Shown here: positions 1-6,106 of the stretch, one piece after another
Position numbering within the stretch: the first letter of the stretch is position 1
Layout of the letters: each line of letters starts with the position of its first letter
NCBI GenBank assembly: GCA_002451715.1
Contig: DKDD01000187.1
Span: 1-19,975, forward strand
Direction of reading: 5' to 3'
Origin: Ruminococcaceae bacterium UBA6857
GTDB taxonomy: Bacteria; Bacillota; Clostridia; Oscillospirales; Acutalibacteraceae
DNA: 19,975 nucleotides
Program-made: the position numbers and the translations under genes
Notes under the pieces: model-generated
What the model saw: only the letters and a program-made list of their open reading frames with translations
Databases searched by the model: none
What the model was told of the DNA's origin: nothing

Positions 1-534
1 GAAGCCGAAAAAACTTTCGGCTCGGTTGACATTCTTGTCAACAACGCCGGCGTTGCACGCGATATTTACAGCATGTTTGAAACGCGCGAAAAATGGGGAA
101 AGGTTATCGACATTAACCTTACTGCGCAGTTCTTTTTCACCCAGCAGGTTTTCAACCGCTTTTGGAACAAGAAAAAGGGCGGAAGGGTTGTTTTCATGGC
201 GTCGCTGAGTGCGTTTGTTGCCGTTCCGTCCGCCGCGGCATACAGCGCAAGCAAGGGGGCTGTTTTGCAGCTTACAAAATCGCTTGCCGGCGAATGGGCG
301 CGCTTCGGCGTTCAGGTCAACTGCGTTTGCCCCGGTTTTGTTGAAACACCTTTGATTGAAGCGCAGCTCAAAGACGAACGCTGGATGGCATATATGAACA
401 TGCGTATTCCGCAAAAAAGGCTTGCAAAACCCGAAGATATCACCGGTGCGGTGCTTTATCTTTCTTCGTCCCTCTCCGATTATGTCACCGGAACGTCGAT
501 AATCGTGGATGGCGGATTTTCGGCTTGCGGCTGA
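1..534 (+). CDS. Short-chain dehydrogenase/reductase (SDR), 5'-truncated
   Basis: This is the C-terminal two thirds of a classical SDR oxidoreductase; the reading frame is open from base 1, so the start and the N-terminal glycine-rich NAD(P) site lie outside the window. Visible motifs are NNAG near the start, the Asn of IDINL, the catalytic Ser in MASLSAF, YSASK with the catalytic Tyr and Lys, and the PGFVET loop followed by a typical DGGF end. The catalytic tetrad is therefore intact. The closest resemblance by eye is to the KduD/gluconate 5-dehydrogenase type of sugar-acid SDRs, but substrate specificity cannot be read from this fragment. An ATG at 73 lies inside the conserved core and is not the start. 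A terminator follows directly, so this is the last gene of its transcript. Confidence 0.9.
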   Translation, partial: EAEKTFGSVDILVNNAGVARDIYSMFETREKWGKVIDINLTAQFFFTQQVFNRFWNKKKGGRVVFMASLSAFVAVPSAAAYSASKGAVLQLTKSLAGEWARFGVQVNCVCPGFVETPLIEAQLKDERWMAYMNMRIPQKRLAKPEDITGAVLYLSSSLSDYVTGTSIIVDGGFSACG

Positions 535-553
535 TTGAATTTTAAGAAAAAAT

Positions 554-600
554 TAAAGGGCTGCGGCAATCGGTTTTTTTGAACCGTTCCGCGCCCTTTT
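554..600 (+). terminator. Intrinsic terminator after the SDR gene
   Basis: AAAGGGC-T-GCGG pairs with CCGCGCCCTTTT (one bulged T). The loop contains a smaller CGGTT/AACCG hairpin. The 3' arm ends in TTTT. It lies 20 bases after the SDR stop codon. Confidence 0.7.
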
Positions 601-751
601 GCTTTTGTATCTGTCTTTTTTTAGACCCCAACATTTTAATTATATTACGCCTGCTTTCAATTGTCAATATTATATATAAATTTAATTTGAAACCGCGTGA
701 TTTTTGTATATATGCACAGTTTCTTGCTTTTTTATTCGTTAATTTTGCGAA

Positions 752-780
752 TTGAAAACCGCCCACCCTTTTGCTATATT
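752..780 (+). promoter_or_regulatory. Sigma-A type promoter of the 787-1450 interval
   Basis: TTGAAA (752-757) and TATATT (775-780) are separated by exactly 17 bases. No protein gene starts within 750 bases downstream, so the promoter appears to drive a non-coding or leader transcript. The AT-rich bases 601-751 before it show no gene or recognisable element. Confidence 0.6.
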
Positions 781-786
781 ATAGAC

Positions 787-815
787 AGAAAGGGTGATAC
801 CAATGTACAGGTAAT
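787..815 (+). repeat. 5' repeat copy 1, AGAAAGG...TGATACCAATGTACAGGTAA
   Basis: The core at 794-814 is GTGATACCAATGTACAGGTAA, preceded by AGAAAGG. It contains TACC-N8-GGTA with a central TGTACA palindrome. Read as codons from GTG it gives V/M-I-P-M-Y-R-stop, with an SD-like GAAAGG before it. It may be an operator, an RNA motif or a leader peptide. Confidence 0.6.
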
Positions 816-832
816 AACCTAAAGCAAAAGAA

Positions 833-860
833 GAAAGGATTGATACCGGTGTACAGGTAA
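833..860 (+). repeat. 5' repeat copy 2, AGAAAGGATTGATACCGGTGTACAGGTAA
   Basis: This is the second copy, 46 bases downstream of copy 1 and in a different reading frame relative to it. The core at 840-860 differs from copy 1 at only three positions: the first base and two bases in the middle (AA to GG). As codons it reads L/M-I-P-V-Y-R-stop, so both copies keep the same stop and the same IP-x-YR peptide. The TACC-N8-GGTA symmetry and central TGTACA are also kept. Confidence 0.6.
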
Positions 861-1383
861 AAAGGTTCAAAAAAACTTTTCGGTTTCAAAAAATTAATTT
901 GATTACACTTTATCTCTCAAGTCAGATTAAACAAAAACCATAAATTCCGATCAACGAAAACGACCGCAAAGCATTAACATTGAATTACGGACTGTCTTGC
1001 AATTTATCCGCATCTTGATATTACGACTGAAAAAAGACCGACATTATGTTTTTAAATCAGTCCGAAACCTTGAAAAGAATTATTGAAAGAAAGGCTAAAC
1101 TTCAAAATACGGCTTTCGCTTTATAACGGTCGAACGAACGATCAACATAGATTGATACAATAGCACATTTATATTATCAACCGAAACCGAAAAAGAAAAA
1201 CGAACCCCCTTGAAAAAAGATGCATGAACCGAAATTCCATTCAACCGAAGCATCAGACAATCTCGTTTTGAGAACAAAAAAAGAAGAAAAAGAATGTGCA
1301 AAGGTCAGAACACGAGAAGGAACAGCATCGAAAATCTGCAGAAAGCGAAGGTTAAAAATGATGTTAGATACTAAGAATTCACA

Positions 1384-1450
1384 GAAATGACCCTTGACTG
1401 CAAGAAAAGCCTGTAAAGAAAGGCTGCGGTCAAGGGTCATTTCGTTTTTT
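1384..1450 (+). terminator. Strong intrinsic terminator with 15-bp perfect stem
   Basis: GAAATGACCCTTGAC (1384-1398) pairs perfectly with GTCAAGGGTCATTTC (1429-1443), followed by GTTTTTT. An inner AGCC/GGCT pairing lies in the loop. It marks the 3' end of whatever starts at the promoter at 752-780. Confidence 0.85.
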
Positions 1451-1452
1451 CT

Positions 1453-1475
1453 GCCGCCGCGGGCGGTTATTTTTT
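1453..1475 (+). terminator. Second short terminator in tandem
   Basis: CCGCC (1454-1458), loop GCG, GGCGG (1462-1466), then TTA and a seven-T run. It backs up the terminator at 1384-1450 and insulates the Nudix gene. Confidence 0.6.
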
Positions 1476-1506
1476 TGCCCGAAAACCTTTGCTTTTCAAA
1501 AAAGCG

Positions 1507-1535
1507 TTGAGTTTTTTGCGCTTGTCTGATAAAAT
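1507..1535 (+). promoter_or_regulatory. Promoter of the Nudix-DUF1893 gene
   Basis: TTGAGT (1507-1512) and TAAAAT (1530-1535) are 17 bases apart, with a TG at 1527-1528 giving an extended -10 form. The start codon lies 38 bases further. Confidence 0.5.
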
Positions 1536-1572
1536 ATAAACTGTATTTTTAAAACAGGACGGTGCATAAAAA

Positions 1573-2370
1573 ATGGTTCAGGTTGTTGCGGCTTTCATCA
1601 GAGACGGCGAGCGTTTTCTTGTTTTTCAGCGCCCGAAAAACAAAACCAGGGGACTTCTTTGGGAATTTGTCGGCGGAAAAGTTGAACCGGGCGAAACAAA
1701 AGAAGACGCTCTTATTCGCGAATGCCGCGAAGAGCTTGACATCACGGTCAAAGTTTTCGACGTATACATGAAAGTTATTCACGAATACCCGGACATGACG
1801 GTTGAACTGACACTTTTCAACGCGGAAATCGAAAGCGGTAATCTTCGCCTGCTTGAACACAACGCGTCCGCTTGGATAACCGCGGACGAAATCAAAAACT
1901 ATGATTTTTGCCCCGCCGACAAGGAGATTCTTGAAAGAATCAAAGCAGACGCAAAAGCCGATTCGGCAATGCGTATTCTTGAAAGCACAGACTCCACACT
2001 TGTTTTGCTCGGCGAAAACGAAAAAATCGAAAGCCGTGAACGCGGCGTTGCGGCGCTTTTGAAATTTTACGGCGAAAAAAAGGAGCTTTCGTCTTTTTGC
2101 GCAGCAGATAAAGTTGTCGGCAAAGGCGCAGCCGTTCTTTTTTCGCTTCTTCGGATAAAAGAAGTTTATGCCGAAGTAATGAGTAAAGAGGCAAAAGAAA
2201 TTCTTGAAGAAAACGGCATCATCGCGCGGTTCAAAACGCTTTCAGAATACATCGTCAACCGCCGCGGCGACGGGATCTGTCCGATTGAAAAAGCGGTCGG
2301 AAACGAACGCGACCTTCAAAAAGCGCTTGTGTTGATTCAAAACAGAATTGCCGAAATGAAAAAGCAGTAA
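1573..2370 (+). CDS. Nudix (MutT-like) hydrolase fused to a C-terminal DUF1893 (TM1506-like) domain
   Basis: Residues 1-128 form a Nudix hydrolase domain, with the full box from GGKVEPGE to RECREELDI, preceded by LLWEF as in 8-oxo-dGTP/CTP pyrophosphatases of the MutT group. These enzymes hydrolyse nucleoside diphosphates linked to another group and clean oxidised nucleotides from the pool. Residues about 140-260 match DUF1893 (the TM1506 family, described as having a cytidine-deaminase-like fold): ILESTDSTLVLL, DKVVGKGAAVL, EVYAEVMS and NRRGDGICPIEKAV are the family landmarks. The fusion suggests a nucleotide- or base-related role for the C-terminal half, which is inference. A weak ribosome site (GGACGG) lies 13 bases before ATG. 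The gene is monocistronic: its own promoter precedes it and another promoter follows. Confidence 0.85.
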   Translation: MVQVVAAFIRDGERFLVFQRPKNKTRGLLWEFVGGKVEPGETKEDALIRECREELDITVKVFDVYMKVIHEYPDMTVELTLFNAEIESGNLRLLEHNASAWITADEIKNYDFCPADKEILERIKADAKADSAMRILESTDSTLVLLGENEKIESRERGVAALLKFYGEKKELSSFCAADKVVGKGAAVLFSLLRIKEVYAEVMSKEAKEILEENGIIARFKTLSEYIVNRRGDGICPIEKAVGNERDLQKALVLIQNRIAEMKKQ

Positions 2371-2386
2371 AATCTGTTTTGCATAC

Positions 2387-2415
2387 TTGAAAAATTTTTC
2401 ACAATGGGATATAAT
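2387..2415 (+). promoter_or_regulatory. Consensus promoter of the chagasin-like gene, overlapping a palindrome
   Basis: TTGAAA (2387-2392), 17-base spacer, TATAAT (2410-2415). The -35 overlaps a perfect 14-bp palindrome TGAAAAATTTTTCA (2388-2401), which could be an operator or simply chance in an AT-rich spacer. The leader before the gene contains two short hairpins, GATGAAA/TTTCATC and GTTCC/GGAAC. Confidence 0.75.
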
Positions 2416-2485
2416 GGCAGTGATGAAAAAAGTCGTTTCATCAAAACCGGGTTCCGTTTTTAGGAACAGAAAAGGAGATTAAGTT

Positions 2486-2899
2486 ATGTCTGAATTTTTC
2501 AAAAAAGTTTTTGCCGTTTTTATTGCTGTTTTTACTGCAATATCATCATTTATCACCGGCTCGATCAACATTCAAAAGCATGACCTTGCAATCAAACTTG
2601 ACAGTAACCCTTCAACCGGCTATTCATGGGTCGTTGAGCTTGACAAAGAAGGCGTTATCAAAGAAAGCGGAAGCCATTATGCAGACAGACCCCATATCGG
2701 AAATCTTGCCGGAGCCGGCGGAACCGAAACTTTTTATTTTGACGCCGTTTCAGACGGAAAAGTGAACATCACCCTGACTTACGGACGCCATTGGGAGGGC
2801 GGAGACATTGCAAGAACGATTGTTTATGAATGTCTTTGCGAAAACGGTTCAATCAAAGTTTTGAGCGTTAAAGATTCTGCAGAAGAACAAGCTGCGTAA
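2486..2899 (+). CDS. Chagasin-like cysteine protease inhibitor (MEROPS I42), exported
   Basis: This 137-residue protein has an N-terminal hydrophobic export signal (about residues 5-26, after FFKK) and a single I42 inhibitor domain. The three loops that plug the active site of papain-type proteases are all recognisable: NPSTGYSW (BC loop), AGAGGTE (DE loop) and YGRHWEGG (FG loop, where the family usually has RPWE). There is no lipobox cysteine, so the protein is either secreted or held by an uncleaved signal. Family members inhibit C1-family proteases; in a gut bacterium this could protect the cell from its own or host/competitor proteases (inference). The start is firm: AAGGAG lies 9 bases before ATG. 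The gene stands alone between its own promoter and a perfect terminator. Confidence 0.85.
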   Translation: MSEFFKKVFAVFIAVFTAISSFITGSINIQKHDLAIKLDSNPSTGYSWVVELDKEGVIKESGSHYADRPHIGNLAGAGGTETFYFDAVSDGKVNITLTYGRHWEGGDIARTIVYECLCENGSIKVLSVKDSAEEQAA

Positions 2900-2917
2900 A
2901 AAACAAAATAAAATTTC

Positions 2918-2953
2918 TGCCGCAACGAAATTTTTCCGTTGCGGCAATTTTTT
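2918..2953 (+). terminator. Intrinsic terminator after the chagasin-like gene
   Basis: TGCCGCAACG (2918-2927) pairs perfectly with CGTTGCGGCA (2937-2946), followed by a six-T run. The same TGCCGCAACG core returns in the terminator at 6074-6106. Confidence 0.9.
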
Positions 2954-3175
2954 CGCATAAAAATCGAACGCATCGCCGCATTTTCGAACAAAAGCGAAGA
3001 TTATAAAAGCGCAGAAAAAATTCAAAAAATTTCCTGCAAACAAAATAATGAAAAACTGTCTTTAATTTTAACGGTTTTAAATTTGCACCGAGCAAATAAT
3101 AAAAACAACGGAAAAACACAAGCAATACAAAAACATGAATTTGACGCACAGTTTTTGTCTGTTTTTAACAAAATG
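2954..3175 (+). other. Gene-free AT-rich spacer
   Basis: A-rich sequence between the inhibitor terminator and the murA promoter. A 91-codon frame crosses it, but it begins inside the terminator stem and runs into the murA promoter, so I do not call it. Nothing else recognisable is present. Confidence 0.6.
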
Positions 3176-3186
3176 TTGAAAAAGGC

Positions 3187-3215
3187 TTTATTTTTGCACA
3201 TCAAGGTGATATAAT
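3187..3215 (+). promoter_or_regulatory. Extended -10 promoter upstream of murA
   Basis: TATAAT at 3210-3215 is preceded by TGA (3207-3209), the extended -10 signature. The -35 is poor (TTTATT, 3187-3192). The predicted leader before the murA start is about 170 bases. Confidence 0.55.
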
Positions 3216-3231
3216 AGCTTAGTTTAAAGGG

Positions 3232-3378
3232 ACTTTTATACCCGGCTGACGGTTGAGCCTTTTTTCAAAGCCGGGATACATATATCTTTATATGCGGTTG
3301 TTTTTTGGTTGAACCGCAAGATTTTAAGGCAGGCTTTTTGAGCTTTTGCCGATATGTTATGCCGCGCTATGCGGTGAA
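3232..3378 (+). promoter_or_regulatory. Hairpin-rich murA 5' leader, possible cis-regulatory RNA
   Basis: Hairpins in order: CCCGGCT (3241-3247) with AGCCGGG (3269-3275), enclosing a TTGA/TCAA pairing; TGCGGTT (3293-3299) with AACCGCA (3312-3318); and CCGC/GCGG close to the ribosome site. None has a downstream U-run, so they are not plain terminators. I cannot assign a known riboswitch class. Confidence 0.35.
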
Positions 3379-3393
3379 AAGAGGAGAACTGTT

Positions 3394-4686
3394 TTGGAAA
3401 AATTAGTAATAAAGGGCGGCAACAGACTTTGCGGCTCGGTTGATATCAGCGGTGCAAAAAATGCCGCCGTTGCAATCATTCCCGCAACGCTTCTTGCACA
3501 AGACGTTTGCCGAATTGAAAACATTCCCAACATCAGCGACGTCAGCTGCATGGTTAAGATTCTCAGCAACATGGGCGCTTCTGTCAAATATCTCAACAAA
3601 CACACAATTGAAATTGACACGCGCCATGTCAATTCCTATATTGTTCCGCATGAGATGACGAAAAAACTTCGCGCCTCATATTATCTCATCGGTGCGCTTC
3701 TCGGAAGATACGGCAGAGCGAAAGTTGCTCTTCCCGGCGGCTGCAATTTCGGCGTCCGTCCGATTGATCTTCATATCAAAGGCTTTGAACTTCTCGGCGC
3801 AACGGCAACCGTTGTTGAAAACGCGATGATAAATGCTTATGCCGACCATTTGACGGGCAGTCTTGTATATATGGACAAGGTTTCCGTCGGCGCAACAATC
3901 AATGTTATGCTTGCCGCCGTTAAAGCAAGAGGTCTTACGATTATTGAAAACGCGGCAAAAGAACCTCACATTGTTGACCTTGCAAACTTCCTCAACGCAA
4001 TGCGCGCGGATGTAAGAGGCGCGGGCACCGACGTAATCAAAATTCACGGCGTTTCGACTCTTCACGGCTGCACATATTCGATTATTCCCGACCAGATTGA
4101 AGCCGGAACTTATATGGTTGCCGCGGCAGCAACGGGCGGAAACGTTCTTATCAAAAACGTTATTCCCAAGCACCTTGAATCAATCACCGCAAAACTTATC
4201 GAATGTGGCGCAAAAGTTACCGAATATGACGATTCAATAAGAGTTGAATCGAACGGAAAATTCAAAAAGTGCAACATCAAAACTATGCCGCACCCCGGTT
4301 TTCCGACCGATATGCAGCCCCAAATGAGCGTTATTCTTTCAATCGCAGACGGAACAAGCGTTGTTTCCGAGGGCGTTTGGGACAGCAGATTCAAATATGT
4401 CGATCAGCTTATAAGAATGGGTGCAAACGTTCAAGTTAACGGAACAATTGCCGTTTTCCAAGGCGTTGAGTATCTTTCAGGTGCTCCCGTCAAAGCGGAT
4501 GACCTTCGCGCAGGCGCGGCAATGGTAATCGCCGGTCTTGTTGCAAGAGGAACAACGGAAGTTGAAGACATTATTTATATTGACCGCGGCTATGAAGATT
4601 ATGTTGAAAAATTCAGAGCTTTGGGCGCGGACATCACAAGAAAAGAGATTATTGACGACGACAGAAAAGCAACTGCCGCCGGTTGA
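3394..4686 (+). CDS. murA: UDP-N-acetylglucosamine 1-carboxyvinyltransferase
   Basis: MurA transfers enolpyruvate from PEP to UDP-GlcNAc, the first committed cytosolic step of peptidoglycan synthesis. The 430-residue protein has the family length. Landmarks are GAKNAA near the N-terminus (substrate-binding Lys/Asn), LRASYYLIGALLGRYGRA, and LPGGCNFGVRPIDLH, which carries the catalytic Cys that fosfomycin alkylates, so the enzyme should be fosfomycin-sensitive. I place the start at TTG 3394, not at an in-frame ATG 48 bases upstream: TTG is preceded by AGAGGAG at the right distance and gives the standard N-terminus MEKLVIKGGNRL. The upstream 16 codons have no homology and overlap the structured leader. 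walJ and rlmH follow on the same strand. Confidence 0.95.
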   Translation: MEKLVIKGGNRLCGSVDISGAKNAAVAIIPATLLAQDVCRIENIPNISDVSCMVKILSNMGASVKYLNKHTIEIDTRHVNSYIVPHEMTKKLRASYYLIGALLGRYGRAKVALPGGCNFGVRPIDLHIKGFELLGATATVVENAMINAYADHLTGSLVYMDKVSVGATINVMLAAVKARGLTIIENAAKEPHIVDLANFLNAMRADVRGAGTDVIKIHGVSTLHGCTYSIIPDQIEAGTYMVAAAATGGNVLIKNVIPKHLESITAKLIECGAKVTEYDDSIRVESNGKFKKCNIKTMPHPGFPTDMQPQMSVILSIADGTSVVSEGVWDSRFKYVDQLIRMGANVQVNGTIAVFQGVEYLSGAPVKADDLRAGAAMVIAGLVARGTTEVEDIIYIDRGYEDYVEKFRALGADITRKEIIDDDRKATAAG

Positions 4687-4707
4687 AAAAACAAATAAGT
4701 TATCATT

Positions 4708-4737
4708 AAAAAGGCTGCCCTTGCGGCGGCTCTTTTT
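4708..4737 (+). terminator. Terminator or attenuator between murA and walJ
   Basis: AAAAAGGCTGCC pairs with GGCGGCTCTTTTT (one mismatch/bulge and one G-T). It ends 18 bases before the walJ start and no promoter fits between, so walJ-rlmH may depend on read-through from murA. Confidence 0.55.
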
Positions 4738-4755
4738 GTTCAAAGGATTGATAAA

Positions 4756-5547
4756 ATGGCAAGATTTTGTTCGCTTTTTTCCTCTTCTTCGGGAAACGCG
4801 ACTTTCATCGGATCTTCAAAAACAGGAATACTCATCGACGCGGGCGTCAGCGCAAAAAGGATTAAAGAAGCGCTTCTTTCAAGGGAGATTGAACCGTCTT
4901 CGCTTTCTGCAATTTTCGTCACGCACGAACACAGCGACCACATTGCCGGAATCCGCGTACTCGCTTCAAATTATATAATACCCGTTTATGCAACGCCGGG
5001 AACGCTCACCGGTCTTGAAAACGCCGGCGCACTGAACGGAAAATTTCCGGTTTTCAGCCTCGGAGAAAACGGAGACGAAATCGGCGACCTTGTTGTTCGT
5101 TCGTTCAAAACACCGCACGACAGCAACGAAAGCTGTGGTTATACAATTGAATTTCCCGACGGAAGAAAAGCCGCCGTTGCAACGGATATCGGGACGGTGA
5201 CTAACGAGGTTTTGAACGGAATCATCGGTTGCGACCTTGTTATGCTTGAATCGAACCACGATGTCGGAATGCTCCAAAACGGGCCGTATCCGTATTATCT
5301 CAAGCGCCGCATTCTTTCCGACCGCGGCCACCTTTCAAACGAAAGCTGTGCGTCTGTTGCGCGCGACCTTGTTGAGCGCGGAACAACGCGCCTTTTCCTC
5401 GGACATCTCAGCGGCGAAAACAACATTCCCGAACTTGCTTTTCAAACAAGTTTTTGCTCAATTTCCGAAACCGGTGCAAAAATCGGCAGCGATTACATAT
5501 TGAAAGTCAACGCCAAAGAAAACACTGATGACATTGTGAGGTTTTGA
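4756..5547 (+). CDS. walJ: MBL-fold metallo-hydrolase of the YycJ/WalJ family
   Basis: A 263-residue metallo-beta-lactamase-fold protein. The metal-binding signature THEHSDH (about residues 55-61), the N-terminal CSLFSSSSGNAT strand-loop and GILIDAG are typical of YycJ/WalJ proteins. Further ligands are seen in ATDIG and the late FLGHLS motif. In Bacilli the gene ends the wal operon and its product has been linked to DNA repair as a nuclease; that role is transferred from the family, not shown here. No walR or walK lies in the window, so this gene is separated from the two-component genes and sits between murA and rlmH. AAAGGA lies 7 bases before ATG. rlmH starts 3 bases after the stop codon. 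Confidence 0.9.
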   Translation: MARFCSLFSSSSGNATFIGSSKTGILIDAGVSAKRIKEALLSREIEPSSLSAIFVTHEHSDHIAGIRVLASNYIIPVYATPGTLTGLENAGALNGKFPVFSLGENGDEIGDLVVRSFKTPHDSNESCGYTIEFPDGRKAAVATDIGTVTNEVLNGIIGCDLVMLESNHDVGMLQNGPYPYYLKRRILSDRGHLSNESCASVARDLVERGTTRLFLGHLSGENNIPELAFQTSFCSISETGAKIGSDYILKVNAKENTDDIVRF

Positions 5548-5550
5548 ACC

Positions 5551-6033
5551 ATGCTTGAAGTGACAGTAATCTGCGTTGGAAAACTCAAAGAGCAGTATCT
5601 TCGCGACGCGTGCGCCGAATATTCAAAGCGCCTTTCTTCGCTTTGCAAACTTAACATCATTGAACTTCAGCCGGAAAAGCTTTCGGAAAATCCTTCAAAA
5701 AAAGAGATTGAAAACGCGCTTGCCGCAGAGGGAAAACGCATTGCGGAAAAAATTCCCGAACGCGCGGCAGTTTTTTCAATGTGCATTGAAGGAAAGGAGC
5801 TTTCTTCCGAAGAGCTTTCAAAAAAGCTTTTTTCGCTTGCGTCTTCCGGTGTCGGAAGTGTTGCGTTCATAATCGGCGGCTCTTTCGGGCTTGCACCGTT
5901 CATCAAAGAAAAAAGTACGCTTCGCCTTTCAGTCAGCAAAATGACGTTCCCGCACCAACTTTTCAGGGTTATGTTGCTTGAGCAGATTTACCGTGCAATT
6001 CAAATTGAAAACGGGTCAAAATATCATAAATAA
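5551..6033 (+). CDS. rlmH: 23S rRNA (pseudouridine-1915-N3)-methyltransferase
   Basis: RlmH is a SPOUT-class enzyme that methylates pseudouridine 1915 in helix 69 of 23S rRNA using S-adenosylmethionine, on assembled 70S ribosomes. The 160-residue length is standard. The N-terminus VICVGKLKEQYLRD, the central FIIGGSFGL (SAM-binding knot) and the C-terminal MTFPHQLFRVMLLEQIYRA plus the final YHK are all family hallmarks. It follows walJ with a 2-3 base gap, so the two are surely co-transcribed; walJ-rlmH adjacency is common in Firmicutes. A terminator follows at 6074. Confidence 0.97.
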   Translation: MLEVTVICVGKLKEQYLRDACAEYSKRLSSLCKLNIIELQPEKLSENPSKKEIENALAAEGKRIAEKIPERAAVFSMCIEGKELSSEELSKKLFSLASSGVGSVAFIIGGSFGLAPFIKEKSTLRLSVSKMTFPHQLFRVMLLEQIYRAIQIENGSKYHK

Positions 6034-6073
6034 AAAACCGCGCCGAAAAGACACGGTTAAAAGCAAAAAAGTT

Positions 6074-6106
6074 TGCCGCAACGAAAATCGCTGCGGCATT
6101 TTTTTT
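6074..6106. terminator. Bidirectional terminator between rlmH and the secreted Fn3 protein
   Basis: TGCCGCA (6074-6080) pairs with TGCGGCA (6092-6098), extended by CG/CG. An eight-T run follows on the plus strand and an A-run precedes it (T-run on the minus strand), so it serves the two convergent genes. Its core resembles the terminator at 2918. Confidence 0.85.

Larger units (their letters stand above)
787..1450 (+). ncRNA. Candidate ~660-nt non-coding RNA of unknown class
   Basis: The interval lies between a consensus promoter (752-780) and a very strong intrinsic terminator (1384-1450), and has no convincing coding frame on either strand. Local complementarity exists: TTAATTTGA (894-902) with TCAGATTAA (922-930); CGGACTG (988-994) with CAGTCCG (1058-1064), competing with GACTGA (1025-1030)/TCAGTC (1057-1062); ATCAA/TTGAT (1141-1156); GATGC/GCATC (1219-1254); TCTC/GAGA (1261-1273). 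The 5' end carries two near-identical repeats. Large ornate RNAs such as ROOL are known from Firmicutes and have similar lengths, but I cannot match this sequence to any family. It could also be the remains of a decayed gene or an untranslated leader read into the Nudix gene. Confidence 0.4.

Noticed and set aside
788..802. Resemblance of AGGGTGATACC to a T-box antiterminator sequence
   Set aside because: The T-box bulge needs TGGN pairing with the tRNA end; here it is TGAT, no specifier loop is visible, and no aminoacyl-tRNA or amino-acid gene follows.
1046..1126. 26-codon frame MFLNQSETLKRIIERK... in the candidate ncRNA
   Set aside because: No Shine-Dalgarno sequence precedes it and it overlaps the predicted 1025-1064 stem; it is possible but unsupported.
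1177..1440. 87-codon minus-strand frame in the candidate ncRNA
   Set aside because: It begins within the 1384-1450 terminator and reads as Phe/Ser-rich noise from A-rich opposite-strand sequence.
787..1450. tmRNA, RNase P RNA, SRP RNA or 6S RNA
   Set aside because: None of their invariant segments (tmRNA acceptor/T-loop end, RNase P core) is visible.
2939..3214. 91-codon plus-strand frame between the inhibitor gene and murA
   Set aside because: It starts inside a terminator stem, overlaps the murA promoter, and has no recognisable homology.
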